A stretch of 64,000 bases of DNA from Bin25 sp026709415 (lineage in GTDB: Bacteria; Bacteroidota; Bacteroidia; Flavobacteriales; Flavobacteriaceae), in assembly GCA_965200045.1 (NCBI GenBank), contig OZ241330.1:1550001-1614000 (forward strand), given 5' to 3'. Below the pieces are notes generated by a model. The model did no database searches, was not told the origin of the DNA, and saw nothing but the letters and a program-made list of their open reading frames with translations. This document shows, one piece after another, positions 35,386 to 45,131 of this stretch (position 1 is the stretch's first letter; every line of letters starts with the position of its first letter). The position numbers were made by a program, and so were the translations under genes.

Positions 35386-37041
35386 ATGAAGGTTCTGTAT
35401 CTCTTATTGATTTTTGTGACGTTTTTCATTTGTTCATGTGAAACAGATAACCAAAAAGAAAAAATAATTTCTTGGGTTAAATATGATGAGTCAGAAGAAG
35501 TTAAAAGTTTAGCAGAACACCCAATACAGCGAATGCGATTCAAGCGAATTCAACCCCATAGTAACTTGAAGCTAGCCCTTTTTCTCCCATTTGAAAAGGA
35601 ATTATTGAGGTTTGGCTATGAAAAATATCAACGTCTCAAGCCTTTAATTTTAGAAAAAACCATACCAGAACTTCAAGGCTTCGTTAGCCAAGGAGAATTA
35701 AGCTATTATGAATTAACCCTATTCTACTTATACAGAATCTATCATTTTGAAACCAATCCAGAAAAATATCTCAATGCCATTATCAGTTTAAATCCTGATA
35801 TTATTAAACAAGCCCGTTCAAGAGATATAAAAAGAAGAAAGGAAATGAAACATCCTCTCTATGGAATACCCATTCTATTGAAAGATAATATCAATACGAC
35901 CAGTATGCCGACTACCGCAGGAGCAGCTGTTTTGGAACATAATTTTCCACCTCAAGATGCTATTTTGACTAAAAAATTAAAAGATGTTGGTGCTCTGATT
36001 TTAGGAAAAACAAATCTCAGTGAGTGGGCCTATTATTTTTGTAGTGGATGTCCGTTAGGATATAGTTATATAGGTGGTCAAAGCTTGAATCCTTATGGCC
36101 GAAAGATTTTTGAAACTGGGGGATCTTCATCCGGAAGTGGGACTGCTATTGCCGCTAACTATGCTGTAGCAGCCATAGGTACAGAAACATCAGGTTCTAT
36201 TCTATCCCCCTCATCAAAAAATGCATTGGTGGGATTAAAACCTACCATTGGATCAGTCAGTCGAAATGGTATGGTACCCATTTCTGGTACTTTGGATACG
36301 GCAGGTCCGATGACCAAAAGTGTTATAGATGCAGCCATATTAATGAGTGCTATTTCGGGATATGACTCGTTGGATTCTTATAGTTATAAGTCTGAACCCA
36401 TCAATTATCAACATCTTGAAAACATGTCACTTCGAGGAGTGAAATTTGGACTTATCAAAGCCTTTGCTAGTGATTCTTTAATGCAAAATGCAGTTCAAAA
36501 AATTGAAAATAATTCAGGCCAAGTGATTCAAATCCATCCTCCGCAGATTGAATTTCAACAATTCATTAAAATTTTGGATGTCGATATGAAAATTGATTTA
36601 CCCAATTATTTGGTTCACCATGCTAGTGAAACTATTGAAGTTAAAAATATCGATGATATTGTCGCATTCAATGTAAAAGATTCGATGCGATATGCTCCAT
36701 ACAATCAGTCAATTTTTAGAAAAATCATCACCGATACTTTAACAAAAGACCAGTTTGAAAGGGAAAAGATGCAAGTTATGTCGGAAGCTGTAAGATATTT
36801 TCAAGAACCGATGCAAAATCACGAGTTAGATGTCATTATCTCGATCAATAATTATACGGCAGCATACGCCGCTGCCGCCCACTATCCTGCGCTGACCGTT
36901 CCTATGGGATTTAATCAGCATGGAGAACCTTATAATATTACGTTTATAGCACCATCAAAACAAGAACAAAAACTATTTGAAATTGGAGCTGCTTTTGAAC
37001 GTATTTCAAAACAAAGACGCCCACCTGAAGACTATCGATAG
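35386..37041 (+). CDS. Amidase-signature lipoprotein
   Basis: A 551-aa exported amidase. The lipoprotein signal is LLLIFVTFFICSC (lipidated Cys18 or so). The amidase-signature core has the catalytic Lys in GIPILLKDNINT, the Gly/Ser-rich GGSSSGSGTAIAANYAVAAI with the cis-Ser, and ETSGSILSPSSKNALVGLKP with the nucleophilic Ser region. It therefore hydrolyses an amide in the periplasm or on the outer membrane; the substrate is unknown. It lies between ftsY and rimO with short spacers. Confidence 0.88.
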   Translation: MKVLYLLLIFVTFFICSCETDNQKEKIISWVKYDESEEVKSLAEHPIQRMRFKRIQPHSNLKLALFLPFEKELLRFGYEKYQRLKPLILEKTIPELQGFVSQGELSYYELTLFYLYRIYHFETNPEKYLNAIISLNPDIIKQARSRDIKRRKEMKHPLYGIPILLKDNINTTSMPTTAGAAVLEHNFPPQDAILTKKLKDVGALILGKTNLSEWAYYFCSGCPLGYSYIGGQSLNPYGRKIFETGGSSSGSGTAIAANYAVAAIGTETSGSILSPSSKNALVGLKPTIGSVSRNGMVPISGTLDTAGPMTKSVIDAAILMSAISGYDSLDSYSYKSEPINYQHLENMSLRGVKFGLIKAFASDSLMQNAVQKIENNSGQVIQIHPPQIEFQQFIKILDVDMKIDLPNYLVHHASETIEVKNIDDIVAFNVKDSMRYAPYNQSIFRKIITDTLTKDQFEREKMQVMSEAVRYFQEPMQNHELDVIISINNYTAAYAAAAHYPALTVPMGFNQHGEPYNITFIAPSKQEQKLFEIGAAFERISKQRRPPEDYR

Positions 37042-37049
37042 TTTCATAT

Positions 37050-38417
37050 TTGCATACCTTGAGAACTAAAAGGCCCCAAAAAAATAAAGTCAAAGTCATC
37101 ACTTTGGGATGCGCTAAAAATGTATTTGATTCCGAAGTGCTCATGGGGCAGTTACAGTCTAATGGAATTCAAGTAGTTAATCGCTCGAAAGCCAATATTA
37201 TAATAATCAATACTTGTGGCTTTATTGAGAATGCGAAGCAAGAATCAATCAATACGATTCTAGAATATATCGATCAAAAAGAATCTGGAAAAATCGATAA
37301 ACTATTTGTAACCGGTTGTTTATCAGAAAGGTATAAAGATGATTTAATCAAAGAATTACCTCAAGTGAATCAGTATTTTGGGACCGATGATTTACCACTG
37401 TTATTAAAGGTTTTAAATGCTGATTACAAACACGAATTGGTTGGTCAAAGATTATTAACGACTCCAAAACATTATGCTTATTTAAAAATTTCTGAAGGTT
37501 GTAATCGGCCCTGTTCATTTTGTGCCATACCACTTATGAGAAAACATCACAGGTCAACTCCTATCGAAGAATTGGTGAACCAAACCAAACAATTGGTCAA
37601 ACTAGGAGTAAAAGAATTGATATTAATTGCACAAGATTCCACATATTACGGCATTGATTTGTATGGCAAGCGAATGTTGCATGAACTGCTCGATCGATTA
37701 GCTGATGTTGATGGAATCCAATGGATTAGATTGCATTATGCGTTTCCAACAGGATTTCCTTTAGAAGTGTTGGATATTATCAATAATCGAGAAAATATTT
37801 GCAATTATCTCGATATACCATTACAACATATTTCAGATGAAATTCTTGTCTCGATGCGTCGAGGAACAAACAAGTTAAAAACTAACCGATTGATTGAAAC
37901 CATCCGTTCTAAAATTCCAGAAATCACACTAAGAACAACCCTGATTGTTGGTTATCCTGGCGAAACGGAACATCACTTTAATGAATTGTTGTCATGGGTC
38001 AAACAAATTGAATTTGATCGTTTGGGTTGTTTTACATATAGTCATGAAGAAAACACCCATGCATTTCACTTAGATGATGATGTCCCTATGGCGATAAAAA
38101 ATCTAAGATTAAATCGGATCATGAAAATACAATCGGATATTTCATATCAAAAAAACCAACAACTAATTGGTAAAAAAATCAAATGCCTCATCGATCGAAA
38201 AGAAGGAGATTATTATGTTGGCAGAACTTACAAGGATTCCCCCGACGTTGATAATGAAGTGCTTATCAATTCACGACTGAACCATTTGAACATCGGGGAG
38301 TTTTACCCAATAAGAATCAAAAGTGTTAGTGAGTTTGATTTGATGGGGCAACCTATTAAAGATGAAGTCATAAGCCTCAATCAATATAAAGAGTCCTCTC
38401 CATTAGAACACTCTTAG
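37050..38417 (+). CDS. rimO: Ribosomal protein uS12 methylthiotransferase RimO
   Basis: This radical-SAM enzyme adds a methylthio group to an Asp of ribosomal protein uS12. The N-terminal UPF0004 domain (VITLGCAKNVFDSEVLMGQL, TCGFIENAKQESI, VTGCLSERY) supplies three Cys for the second iron-sulfur cluster. The radical-SAM motif is SEGCNRPCSFCAIP, and the TRAM domain is at the C-terminus. VDxE-type RimO features (HYAFPTGFPLEVL) distinguish it from MiaB. Start TTG at 37050; 455 aa. Confidence 0.95.
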   Translation: MHTLRTKRPQKNKVKVITLGCAKNVFDSEVLMGQLQSNGIQVVNRSKANIIIINTCGFIENAKQESINTILEYIDQKESGKIDKLFVTGCLSERYKDDLIKELPQVNQYFGTDDLPLLLKVLNADYKHELVGQRLLTTPKHYAYLKISEGCNRPCSFCAIPLMRKHHRSTPIEELVNQTKQLVKLGVKELILIAQDSTYYGIDLYGKRMLHELLDRLADVDGIQWIRLHYAFPTGFPLEVLDIINNRENICNYLDIPLQHISDEILVSMRRGTNKLKTNRLIETIRSKIPEITLRTTLIVGYPGETEHHFNELLSWVKQIEFDRLGCFTYSHEENTHAFHLDDDVPMAIKNLRLNRIMKIQSDISYQKNQQLIGKKIKCLIDRKEGDYYVGRTYKDSPDVDNEVLINSRLNHLNIGEFYPIRIKSVSEFDLMGQPIKDEVISLNQYKESSPLEHS

Positions 38418-38528
38418 TCTTTTTCAGGGGTTTGGTGTCGAAACATTATCCACAAAAATAAAAAGCCAATTCTGTTGATTGGGATCTGTTTTTAAATCTG
38501 TGTTTTTTTTCTAAAAGAGCTAAGCGTA

Positions 38529-38570
38529 TAAAAGACACCATCGATTATAAACTCGATGATTGGTCTTTTA
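38529..38570. terminator. Bidirectional terminator between rimO and the helicase gene
   Basis: TAAAAGACACCATCGA (38529-38544) and TCGATGATTGGTCTTTTA (38553-38570) pair into a long, slightly bulged stem with A-rich and T-rich arms at its base. It lies between convergent genes and can work on both strands. Confidence 0.7.
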
Positions 38571-38598
38571 AGCCGAAAAGAGAAAAATTTATTTGAAA

Positions 38599-40599
38599 TT
38601 AAAATCCTCTATCCTTTTTGATTTTGTAGTAGCTTTCTTCTACCGCTTTGTAATGTTCTTGAGAATGATTGATTAAAACCAAGTCATCTGTGTTGGTATT
38701 CGATGGATCGTACTTCTTACAATAGTCCTGAAATGCCTTTTTAATCACCTTTTCTGTGGTTTTCTTTGAAACTTGAAGTATAATATAACTTGAATTTTTT
38801 ATTTCAACAAATAAAGCTTTGATGCTATGATAATCTTGTTTTTCTATTGACAAAAAATCAGAAATACTTGAAATCATTTCTATTTCTTTTTCAACGATTT
38901 CGGAATCTATGGAACTGATTTTGAATAAAAAATGGATGACCGATTTACAAAAATCGTAAGTGGTGTTATTTTTAATGTAATCCACACTTCGATCCAAACG
39001 GAGATCATTTTGATCAATTTTATTTTGGTATAAGTTGTAAATATTCGTTCGTTCTTCACTGCCATACAAATCGGCAAAGTATTGATGAATAAATCTACTT
39101 TCTCGATCATCAGAAATACCATCAGCATCTCTCACAAAAAGAGAAAGTGCCAATAAATGAACTCTGACCTCTCGTCCTTTTTTACTATTGTAGAGCACAA
39201 ATGATCCTTCTTCAGAATACTTGTCATGTAAAACATCATATAATCCATCGGAAACGTTGATATCTCTAGACATAAAATCTAAAGCATGTTGGGATACTTT
39301 AATATCACTTAAACCTATTTTTCTCTCAAGTTCAATACCGTCTAAAGATTTGCATCTACTCAATGCAACATAAGTTTGACCTTCAGCAAAAGCCCCATAC
39401 CCCAAATCGATGACTACGTTTTCTAAAGTGAGCCCCTGTGCCTTATGGATGGTTGAAGCCCAGGCCAGTTTTATCGGTAATTGTTTAAAAGTTCCAATCG
39501 ACTCCATATCAACTTTATTATCTTTTGCATTCCAATAGTATTCCAAATCATCCCATTGATAAGGCTCAACTTTAACTTCACCATTAGAATCGAGTAGGAC
39601 CCAAACACAATTATCTTCTATATCAATATTTGTAATGGTCCCTAGAGACCCATTAACCCACTGTTTATTTTTATCATTAGCGATCATCATAACTCTTGCG
39701 TCAACGCACAATTCTAGCTCTCGATAAGTTGGAGTTCTTGATTTAGTTTTATTCTGACTAAAAGTGCCAGTAGTTTTTGCTATAAAAGTCAATTTCAGAT
39801 TATTTAAACTATCGAGAATAGAGGTATTGATTTTTTCCGCAGATTTTGTCCTTGGCGTTAAAGATATTTTTTTATCATTGTAGTGTCGGGCCGTTTTATA
39901 TAGATTGTGTCTCTGATTGATCAGATCTAAATTATTTTGATTGGCCTTTCCAGTTCTTATTTTGTCTAAAATGGATACAAATTCAAAATCACTTTGTCGA
40001 TAGACCTGTTTTAATTCAATGACAATTAAATTAAAGTTTTTAAAAACGGGCGCACTAAAAAAGAAGGGATTGTTATTATAGTAGTATTCAATGATTTGAC
40101 AAACTTCTATATTCGTGCTATCAACAATCGGAGGTAATTGAAATAAGTCCCCAACAAATAACATTTGCTTCCCTCCAAAAGGTTTGTTATTGTTCATATA
40201 GCGTTTGAGGGATAAATCGATTGCTGTCATTAAATCAGCACGAACCATGGATACCTCATCGATAATGAATGTTTCTATATTTTGGCACAAATCTTGGACC
40301 TCTTTGTCGAATTTTATATTTCTATCATCGGGTAAAAACGGTCTAAGAGAAAATCTAAAAAAGCTATGAATCGTCTGTCCCCCAATATTAATTGCTGCAA
40401 TACCAGTGGGGGCTAATTTCACCATTGATTTACTAGTGTTCTTAATGATGTAATTCAGTAGTGTTGACTTACCTGTACCAGCTTTTCCAGTCAAAAAAAC
40501 GGAATGGTTGGTGTTTTTTATTAGTGATATAGCCCTTATAGCTTGGGCATTCTTATTGAAATTATAGCCTGTAGAGTTCATCATTTTAATGAAATACAA
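38599..40599 (-). CDS. PIF1-like helicase fused to TerB-like and J-domain-like C-terminal domains
   Basis: A 666-aa protein. Residues about 1-450 are a superfamily 1B helicase of PIF1/RecD2 type: Walker A LTGKAGTGKSTLLNY, motif Ia LAPTGIAAINIGGQTIHSFF, Walker B FIIDEVSMV, GDLFQLPPI, QVYRQSD, and motif V/VI ASTIHKAQGLTLENVVIDLG and YVALSRCKSLDGI. Residues about 479-600 (VHLLALSLFVRDADGISDDR, VIHFLFKISSIDSEIVEKE) have the TerB pattern with its two repeated acidic segments. The last 60 (KVIKKAFQDYCKKYDP ... YKAVEESYYKIKKDRGF) align with the J-domain end of DjlA-type TerB/J proteins, but the HPD tripeptide reads YDP. The start may be the second ATG (M6/M7). It is a stand-alone gene with 296 bases upstream of it without a gene. 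Confidence 0.85.
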   Translation of the reverse strand: MYFIKMMNSTGYNFNKNAQAIRAISLIKNTNHSVFLTGKAGTGKSTLLNYIIKNTSKSMVKLAPTGIAAINIGGQTIHSFFRFSLRPFLPDDRNIKFDKEVQDLCQNIETFIIDEVSMVRADLMTAIDLSLKRYMNNNKPFGGKQMLFVGDLFQLPPIVDSTNIEVCQIIEYYYNNNPFFFSAPVFKNFNLIVIELKQVYRQSDFEFVSILDKIRTGKANQNNLDLINQRHNLYKTARHYNDKKISLTPRTKSAEKINTSILDSLNNLKLTFIAKTTGTFSQNKTKSRTPTYRELELCVDARVMMIANDKNKQWVNGSLGTITNIDIEDNCVWVLLDSNGEVKVEPYQWDDLEYYWNAKDNKVDMESIGTFKQLPIKLAWASTIHKAQGLTLENVVIDLGYGAFAEGQTYVALSRCKSLDGIELERKIGLSDIKVSQHALDFMSRDINVSDGLYDVLHDKYSEEGSFVLYNSKKGREVRVHLLALSLFVRDADGISDDRESRFIHQYFADLYGSEERTNIYNLYQNKIDQNDLRLDRSVDYIKNNTTYDFCKSVIHFLFKISSIDSEIVEKEIEMISSISDFLSIEKQDYHSIKALFVEIKNSSYIILQVSKKTTEKVIKKAFQDYCKKYDPSNTNTDDLVLINHSQEHYKAVEESYYKIKKDRGF

Positions 40600-40895
40600 A
40601 TTATGAAAGCGTCGTTGTTAACCAATGTAATGGCGTTCGTTTATAAGATTTTTTTGTGATTCTATATCGAGTTTTAGCGTTTTCGATTAATTCGATTCGG
40701 ATTGATTTAATTCGCTCAAAAATTTTTGTTAATTGAAATATTCCAACTTCAAAGATGGCCTGATTGTTAATTGATTCATCAAATCAATTTAATACTACGA
40801 ACTTTATTTCTAATTCTTTTTGTCACTCCTTTAAAGCGGTTAATGCCTTATGACTAGTTGCTTTTATAGATAAAAAATTTGAAAACTTTTGTGCT

Positions 40896-43328
40896 TTAAT
40901 CAAAAAATAAAGCATTCGCAAACAATTGTTTACCCTGGTACCAAAACCCACGAAATAGAGGGTTATCTACAAGGTAGACCACTTGTCCTCTGCCTAATTT
41001 TTGTGTGCCAAATAAAAGTAAATCTGTTTGAAGTTTCTTAACCTGACTTCCAGCGAAGCCATTGACATGACTATTTGGACTTTTGATTTTAATGGCATTT
41101 CCTCCTGATTTAAGCAAAGAATATCTTTTGTTGGTGGTTCTTAATGAATAATACCGGTCTATTCCATAGGTTAACCAGTGTGAGCGATCTAAAGTGGTTT
41201 TAAAAATGCTACCGGTAAGAGAATAGGATATTTCAATCGAAGGTCTTTCTGATTCAGTAATAGTGGAATAGTCAATTTCTATATCTTCTTTTAATTCAAT
41301 CTTGAATTCATCTAATTCAACGATATCTTCTAACGCACTTCCCATCACTATTAATTTTCCTCCATTTCTGACCCAATTAATGATTTGCTCTCTAGAATTG
41401 GTTTCACTCAAATTAGAACTTCCATCGGGTATAATCAATACATCATAATCATCTAATCCATTTCCTAGTTGATGAGAAGGTAATTGAGATAATGGATAAT
41501 TTAGTTGTTGTTCAAAAAAATGCCAGATTTCACCATATCGATAAGGAGAAGCACTATGATCATGTAATAGGGCGATAGGGGTCTTTTTTAGAATATGCAA
41601 ATCATTGGACCCTAAATCAATTCCAATGTCTGAATACCCTGATCTAATATTGACAATTTCTTTTTGGTGATGAGCTGATAATTTTAAAACAAGTTCTTTC
41701 CAATGAGGCGCTTTTCGATTATCAGCATCAAGAAGGAAGAAACTTCCTTCTGGCCAGTCATATCCACTATTGGTGAAGGCTTTCTTTGCATATCTTAAAA
41801 CCAAAGATTCATTGAGTAAGGCAGCGATAAATTTGCTATCCTCAAAACTTTGATAAGGAATACCGATACCATAATGACCCTCAATCGTCTGCTTTGAAAA
41901 AGTTTCATTTTCAACATGGGCTTGATAATCAATATCATCATTCGAGGCTATGGCATTGAGCCCATAAGCAAAGGGTAAAGACCATGAAGTGATATCATAG
42001 GTCAACGAATCAGATAGAACCGTCTTTGGCTCAAAGAGTACTTGAACTAGTTTCCCTTTGGGCTGTGATGCAGAAACGATAAGAGCGCCCGGTTCAAATG
42101 GAGTGTTGTATGTTTTCTGCAATTGGTAATCAAAACCTCTAAAATTTTTTTGTTTTTTCAAACGACCATGTTTGATATCATGTTTTGTCAACAGTTTTGC
42201 AAGACTTTTTAAAGTGCTTTTTGGACCATCAAGGATATAATATTTGAATTTCGGATTTTGCGACTGATAATAGTTTTGGAATTCATCAATCAAATCCTGT
42301 TTATAAGAAACGGCCGATTCAATGGTTGTCAGTCCACTAATAGAATGATGTTCAATCCGATCTTTGAGAGTTAAAAGATCGCCGTTTTCAGTTTGAACCC
42401 TTAGTCCAGCTCGTCCTCCTCCAGCTTGTTCATAAGTCATACCGATGGAACCCGAATAAAGGGGATAGGTATCACCATAACCAGGATAGAGTAAATCGAA
42501 AACTTGCTTGGTAAAATATAACCAGCCATGTTGGTCAAATACGTTTGCATTGTTAAGACCCATAATCTTTTGAAAATCTCTTTGAAAATCTGTGATTTGA
42601 TCATGATAGGGTTGGGCAGCAGGAGCAAAATAATAAGGGCTATGGATACTTTGTTCATGATAATCAACATGTATATGAGGAAGCCACTTTTGAAATTCTT
42701 TTACTCGCTGTTGACTTTCTATTTGAGTCAGCCAAGCCCAATCACGATTTAAATCAAATAGGTAGTGATTCGTTCGTCCACTATGCCATGGTTCTCGATG
42801 TTCTCTTAGGGTGGGATTTGTACTTGGAGGCAAACTTTTAGATTGTTTGTAAAAATGCACGTATCGATCGCGACCATCTGGATTTAAACATGGATCGATG
42901 ATGATTATGGCATCGTCTAACCAGTGGGATTTGGTCGTGATTAAATCGTAGGCCATTGTAAGGGCCACTTCAGACGTAGAAGATTCATTACCATGGACCC
43001 CATAACTAAACCAAATAATGACTTTGTTTTCTATGGTCGGTGATTTTGTGCCTTCGATGTGATTCTCTCGAAGACTTTCTAGGTTTTCTAGGTTTTCTTG
43101 GCTTGAGATCACCCCCAAATAGAGTGGTCTACCCTCATAGGAAGTTCCGTATTGTTTAAATTGAACTTGTGGGCTTTGAAGATCCAAATATTTGAAATAA
43201 TCGATTATTTGATGGTGGAAAGAAAACGCACTACCTATTGGATATCCTAAAAAATCTTCTGGAGATTGAATTTGTGCTTGAATTTGCAATGCCGAAGCTG
43301 ATACTAAAAAAAGACAGAGCCTTTTCAT
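40896..43328 (-). CDS. Secreted M14-family zinc carboxypeptidase
   Basis: An 810-aa exported peptidase. A signal peptide (MKRLCLFLVSASALQIQAQ) is followed by an M14 catalytic domain, residues about 35-330: the zinc ligands HGNESS (His and Glu), substrate-binding NPDGRDRY, and a later His in HVDYHEQS. The C-terminal half (about 360-810) is a separate, mostly beta region with a class I glutamine-amidotransferase-like stretch (YDVLIIPDGSSNLSETN, VRNGGKLIVMGSA) seen in Bacteroidota M14 proteins. It is divergent from bshC. The 296-base spacer on its other side (40600-40895) shows no gene. Confidence 0.9.
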   Translation of the reverse strand: MKRLCLFLVSASALQIQAQIQSPEDFLGYPIGSAFSFHHQIIDYFKYLDLQSPQVQFKQYGTSYEGRPLYLGVISSQENLENLESLRENHIEGTKSPTIENKVIIWFSYGVHGNESSTSEVALTMAYDLITTKSHWLDDAIIIIDPCLNPDGRDRYVHFYKQSKSLPPSTNPTLREHREPWHSGRTNHYLFDLNRDWAWLTQIESQQRVKEFQKWLPHIHVDYHEQSIHSPYYFAPAAQPYHDQITDFQRDFQKIMGLNNANVFDQHGWLYFTKQVFDLLYPGYGDTYPLYSGSIGMTYEQAGGGRAGLRVQTENGDLLTLKDRIEHHSISGLTTIESAVSYKQDLIDEFQNYYQSQNPKFKYYILDGPKSTLKSLAKLLTKHDIKHGRLKKQKNFRGFDYQLQKTYNTPFEPGALIVSASQPKGKLVQVLFEPKTVLSDSLTYDITSWSLPFAYGLNAIASNDDIDYQAHVENETFSKQTIEGHYGIGIPYQSFEDSKFIAALLNESLVLRYAKKAFTNSGYDWPEGSFFLLDADNRKAPHWKELVLKLSAHHQKEIVNIRSGYSDIGIDLGSNDLHILKKTPIALLHDHSASPYRYGEIWHFFEQQLNYPLSQLPSHQLGNGLDDYDVLIIPDGSSNLSETNSREQIINWVRNGGKLIVMGSALEDIVELDEFKIELKEDIEIDYSTITESERPSIEISYSLTGSIFKTTLDRSHWLTYGIDRYYSLRTTNKRYSLLKSGGNAIKIKSPNSHVNGFAGSQVKKLQTDLLLFGTQKLGRGQVVYLVDNPLFRGFWYQGKQLFANALFFD

Positions 43329-43463
43329 TTAACACACTTTATGAAATGATTTTAATTTTTCCAATGTATAAAAATCCAAGTTAAATCGGTAAACAAAATT
43401 TTATCATAGGACTTTTACAGTTGGAATGGATTTCTTTATTCAAATTAGGTTTAATTTGCTAAA

Positions 43464-45092
43464 ATGCTCAAATCTTTTGTTGATTACGACCATAGCGATT
43501 CATTTTCAAAATTTATTTGTGATTATTTATCTAATGACCATCTAGATTTTTTATACGGAGAATATCCCAATTCAAGAAGCATACAAGATTATGCTCCAAC
43601 AATATTGAAATCATACCATCAAGAAAATAGAATGGTACTGGTTCAGGAACTCCATGATCAATATGATAATACTACTGTTTCGAAACAAACTCAAAAGCAT
43701 TTAGAATGGCTTGAAAAAGAAGACACGGTAACTATTACTACAGGACATCAGTTGTGTTTGATGTTAGGACCACTGTATACGATTTACAAAATTGTATCCG
43801 TCATAAAACTATCTTCATTATTAAACCTATCGTCTAAAACAATTCGATATGTCCCTGTTTTTTGGATGGCAAGTGAGGATCATGACTTTGAAGAAATTAG
43901 TTTTTTTGAATACCAAGGCATAAAATTTAAATGGGAAAAAGAATCTCGGGGTTTTGTGGGAGAATTGGACTTAATTGGCTTAGAAAAGGTATTGGAGTTG
44001 TTCAAAAGTCATTTAGGAGAATCCCTCAATGCGACACATTTAAAAAATTTAATTGAAAAATCTTATCAAACTCAGCAAAACTTTTCAAATGCATCGAGAA
44101 ATCTTCTCAATCAATTATTTGGAAAATATGGTTTGGTCATCTTAGACGCCAATAAAAAAAATCTTAAAAAATGTTTTACTCAACACTTTAAAGATGAATT
44201 AATCAATAATACATGTCAAAGTGGGGTTAACAAAACAATTCAAAAATTAAAAACATCCTATGATTCAAAGTTTAAACCACAAGTCAATCCTAGAGATATC
44301 AATTTGTTTTATAAATACAAAAGCAGTCGGTATCGTATGACCAAACAAAATAGGGCGTTTCATTTGGTGGATTCAAGTAAATCATGGTCTAAATCTGAGA
44401 TAATAGATGATTTAGAATCAAATCCTGAAAACTTTTCTCCTAATGTGTTGTCAAGATGCCTATATCAGCAGGTGATATTACCCAACGTGGCCTATATAGG
44501 TGGATCCGCAGAAGTGGCCTACTGGTTGACGTTAATCGATTATTTTGAGGATCAAAAAATAAGATTCCCAAAAATTCTACTTCGAAACTCAGCTTTATTG
44601 ATTACCAATAAACAGGCTAAAAAACTCGATAAATTTAGATTGAGCGATCGAGATTTATTTCTCAAACGTAATGTCTTAATCAATAAGCATATTCGAGCCA
44701 TTTCAAATATTGACTTGAGTTTGATGGAATTGACAGAACAACTAGAAAAACAATTTTCTTATCTCAATCAATTGGTGTTAAAAACTGACAAAAGTTTTGA
44801 AGGGGCCGTTATGGCACAAAAAAAAAAGCAATTAAAAGGGATTCAAAAGTTAGAAAAAAGATTACTTCAAGCCCAAAGGCGAAAACTAGAATCTCATGTT
44901 AAAAGGTTGTCTGTGTTGCATGAAGAATTATTCCCGGCCGAGTTTCTTCAAGAGCGAAAAGTCAATTTCGCCCAGTTTTTCATGCTCTACGGATTTGATT
45001 TCATAGATCAGCTAATTGAAAATTTCAATCCTTTGGGAAAACAGTGGACTATTTTGAGATTCGATTCAGTTTCCAATAATAAAAATACGTAA
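43464..45092 (+). CDS. bshC: Bacillithiol biosynthesis cysteine-adding enzyme
   Basis: BshC joins cysteine to GlcN-malate in the last step of bacillithiol synthesis. The 542-aa protein has the family core TITTGHQLCLMLGPLYTIYK, YVPVFWMASEDHDFEEI, VAYIGGSAEVAYWL and a long C-terminal coiled-coil region (about 400-490) rich in Lys/Glu. It indicates that this organism uses bacillithiol as its main thiol. The other bsh genes are not in this window. It is divergent from the M14 peptidase and 39 bases before guaA. Confidence 0.93.
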   Translation: MLKSFVDYDHSDSFSKFICDYLSNDHLDFLYGEYPNSRSIQDYAPTILKSYHQENRMVLVQELHDQYDNTTVSKQTQKHLEWLEKEDTVTITTGHQLCLMLGPLYTIYKIVSVIKLSSLLNLSSKTIRYVPVFWMASEDHDFEEISFFEYQGIKFKWEKESRGFVGELDLIGLEKVLELFKSHLGESLNATHLKNLIEKSYQTQQNFSNASRNLLNQLFGKYGLVILDANKKNLKKCFTQHFKDELINNTCQSGVNKTIQKLKTSYDSKFKPQVNPRDINLFYKYKSSRYRMTKQNRAFHLVDSSKSWSKSEIIDDLESNPENFSPNVLSRCLYQQVILPNVAYIGGSAEVAYWLTLIDYFEDQKIRFPKILLRNSALLITNKQAKKLDKFRLSDRDLFLKRNVLINKHIRAISNIDLSLMELTEQLEKQFSYLNQLVLKTDKSFEGAVMAQKKKQLKGIQKLEKRLLQAQRRKLESHVKRLSVLHEELFPAEFLQERKVNFAQFFMLYGFDFIDQLIENFNPLGKQWTILRFDSVSNNKNT

Positions 45093-45131
45093 CTGAAATA
45101 GCCACTAGTATCAATGGCATAAATAGTATTT

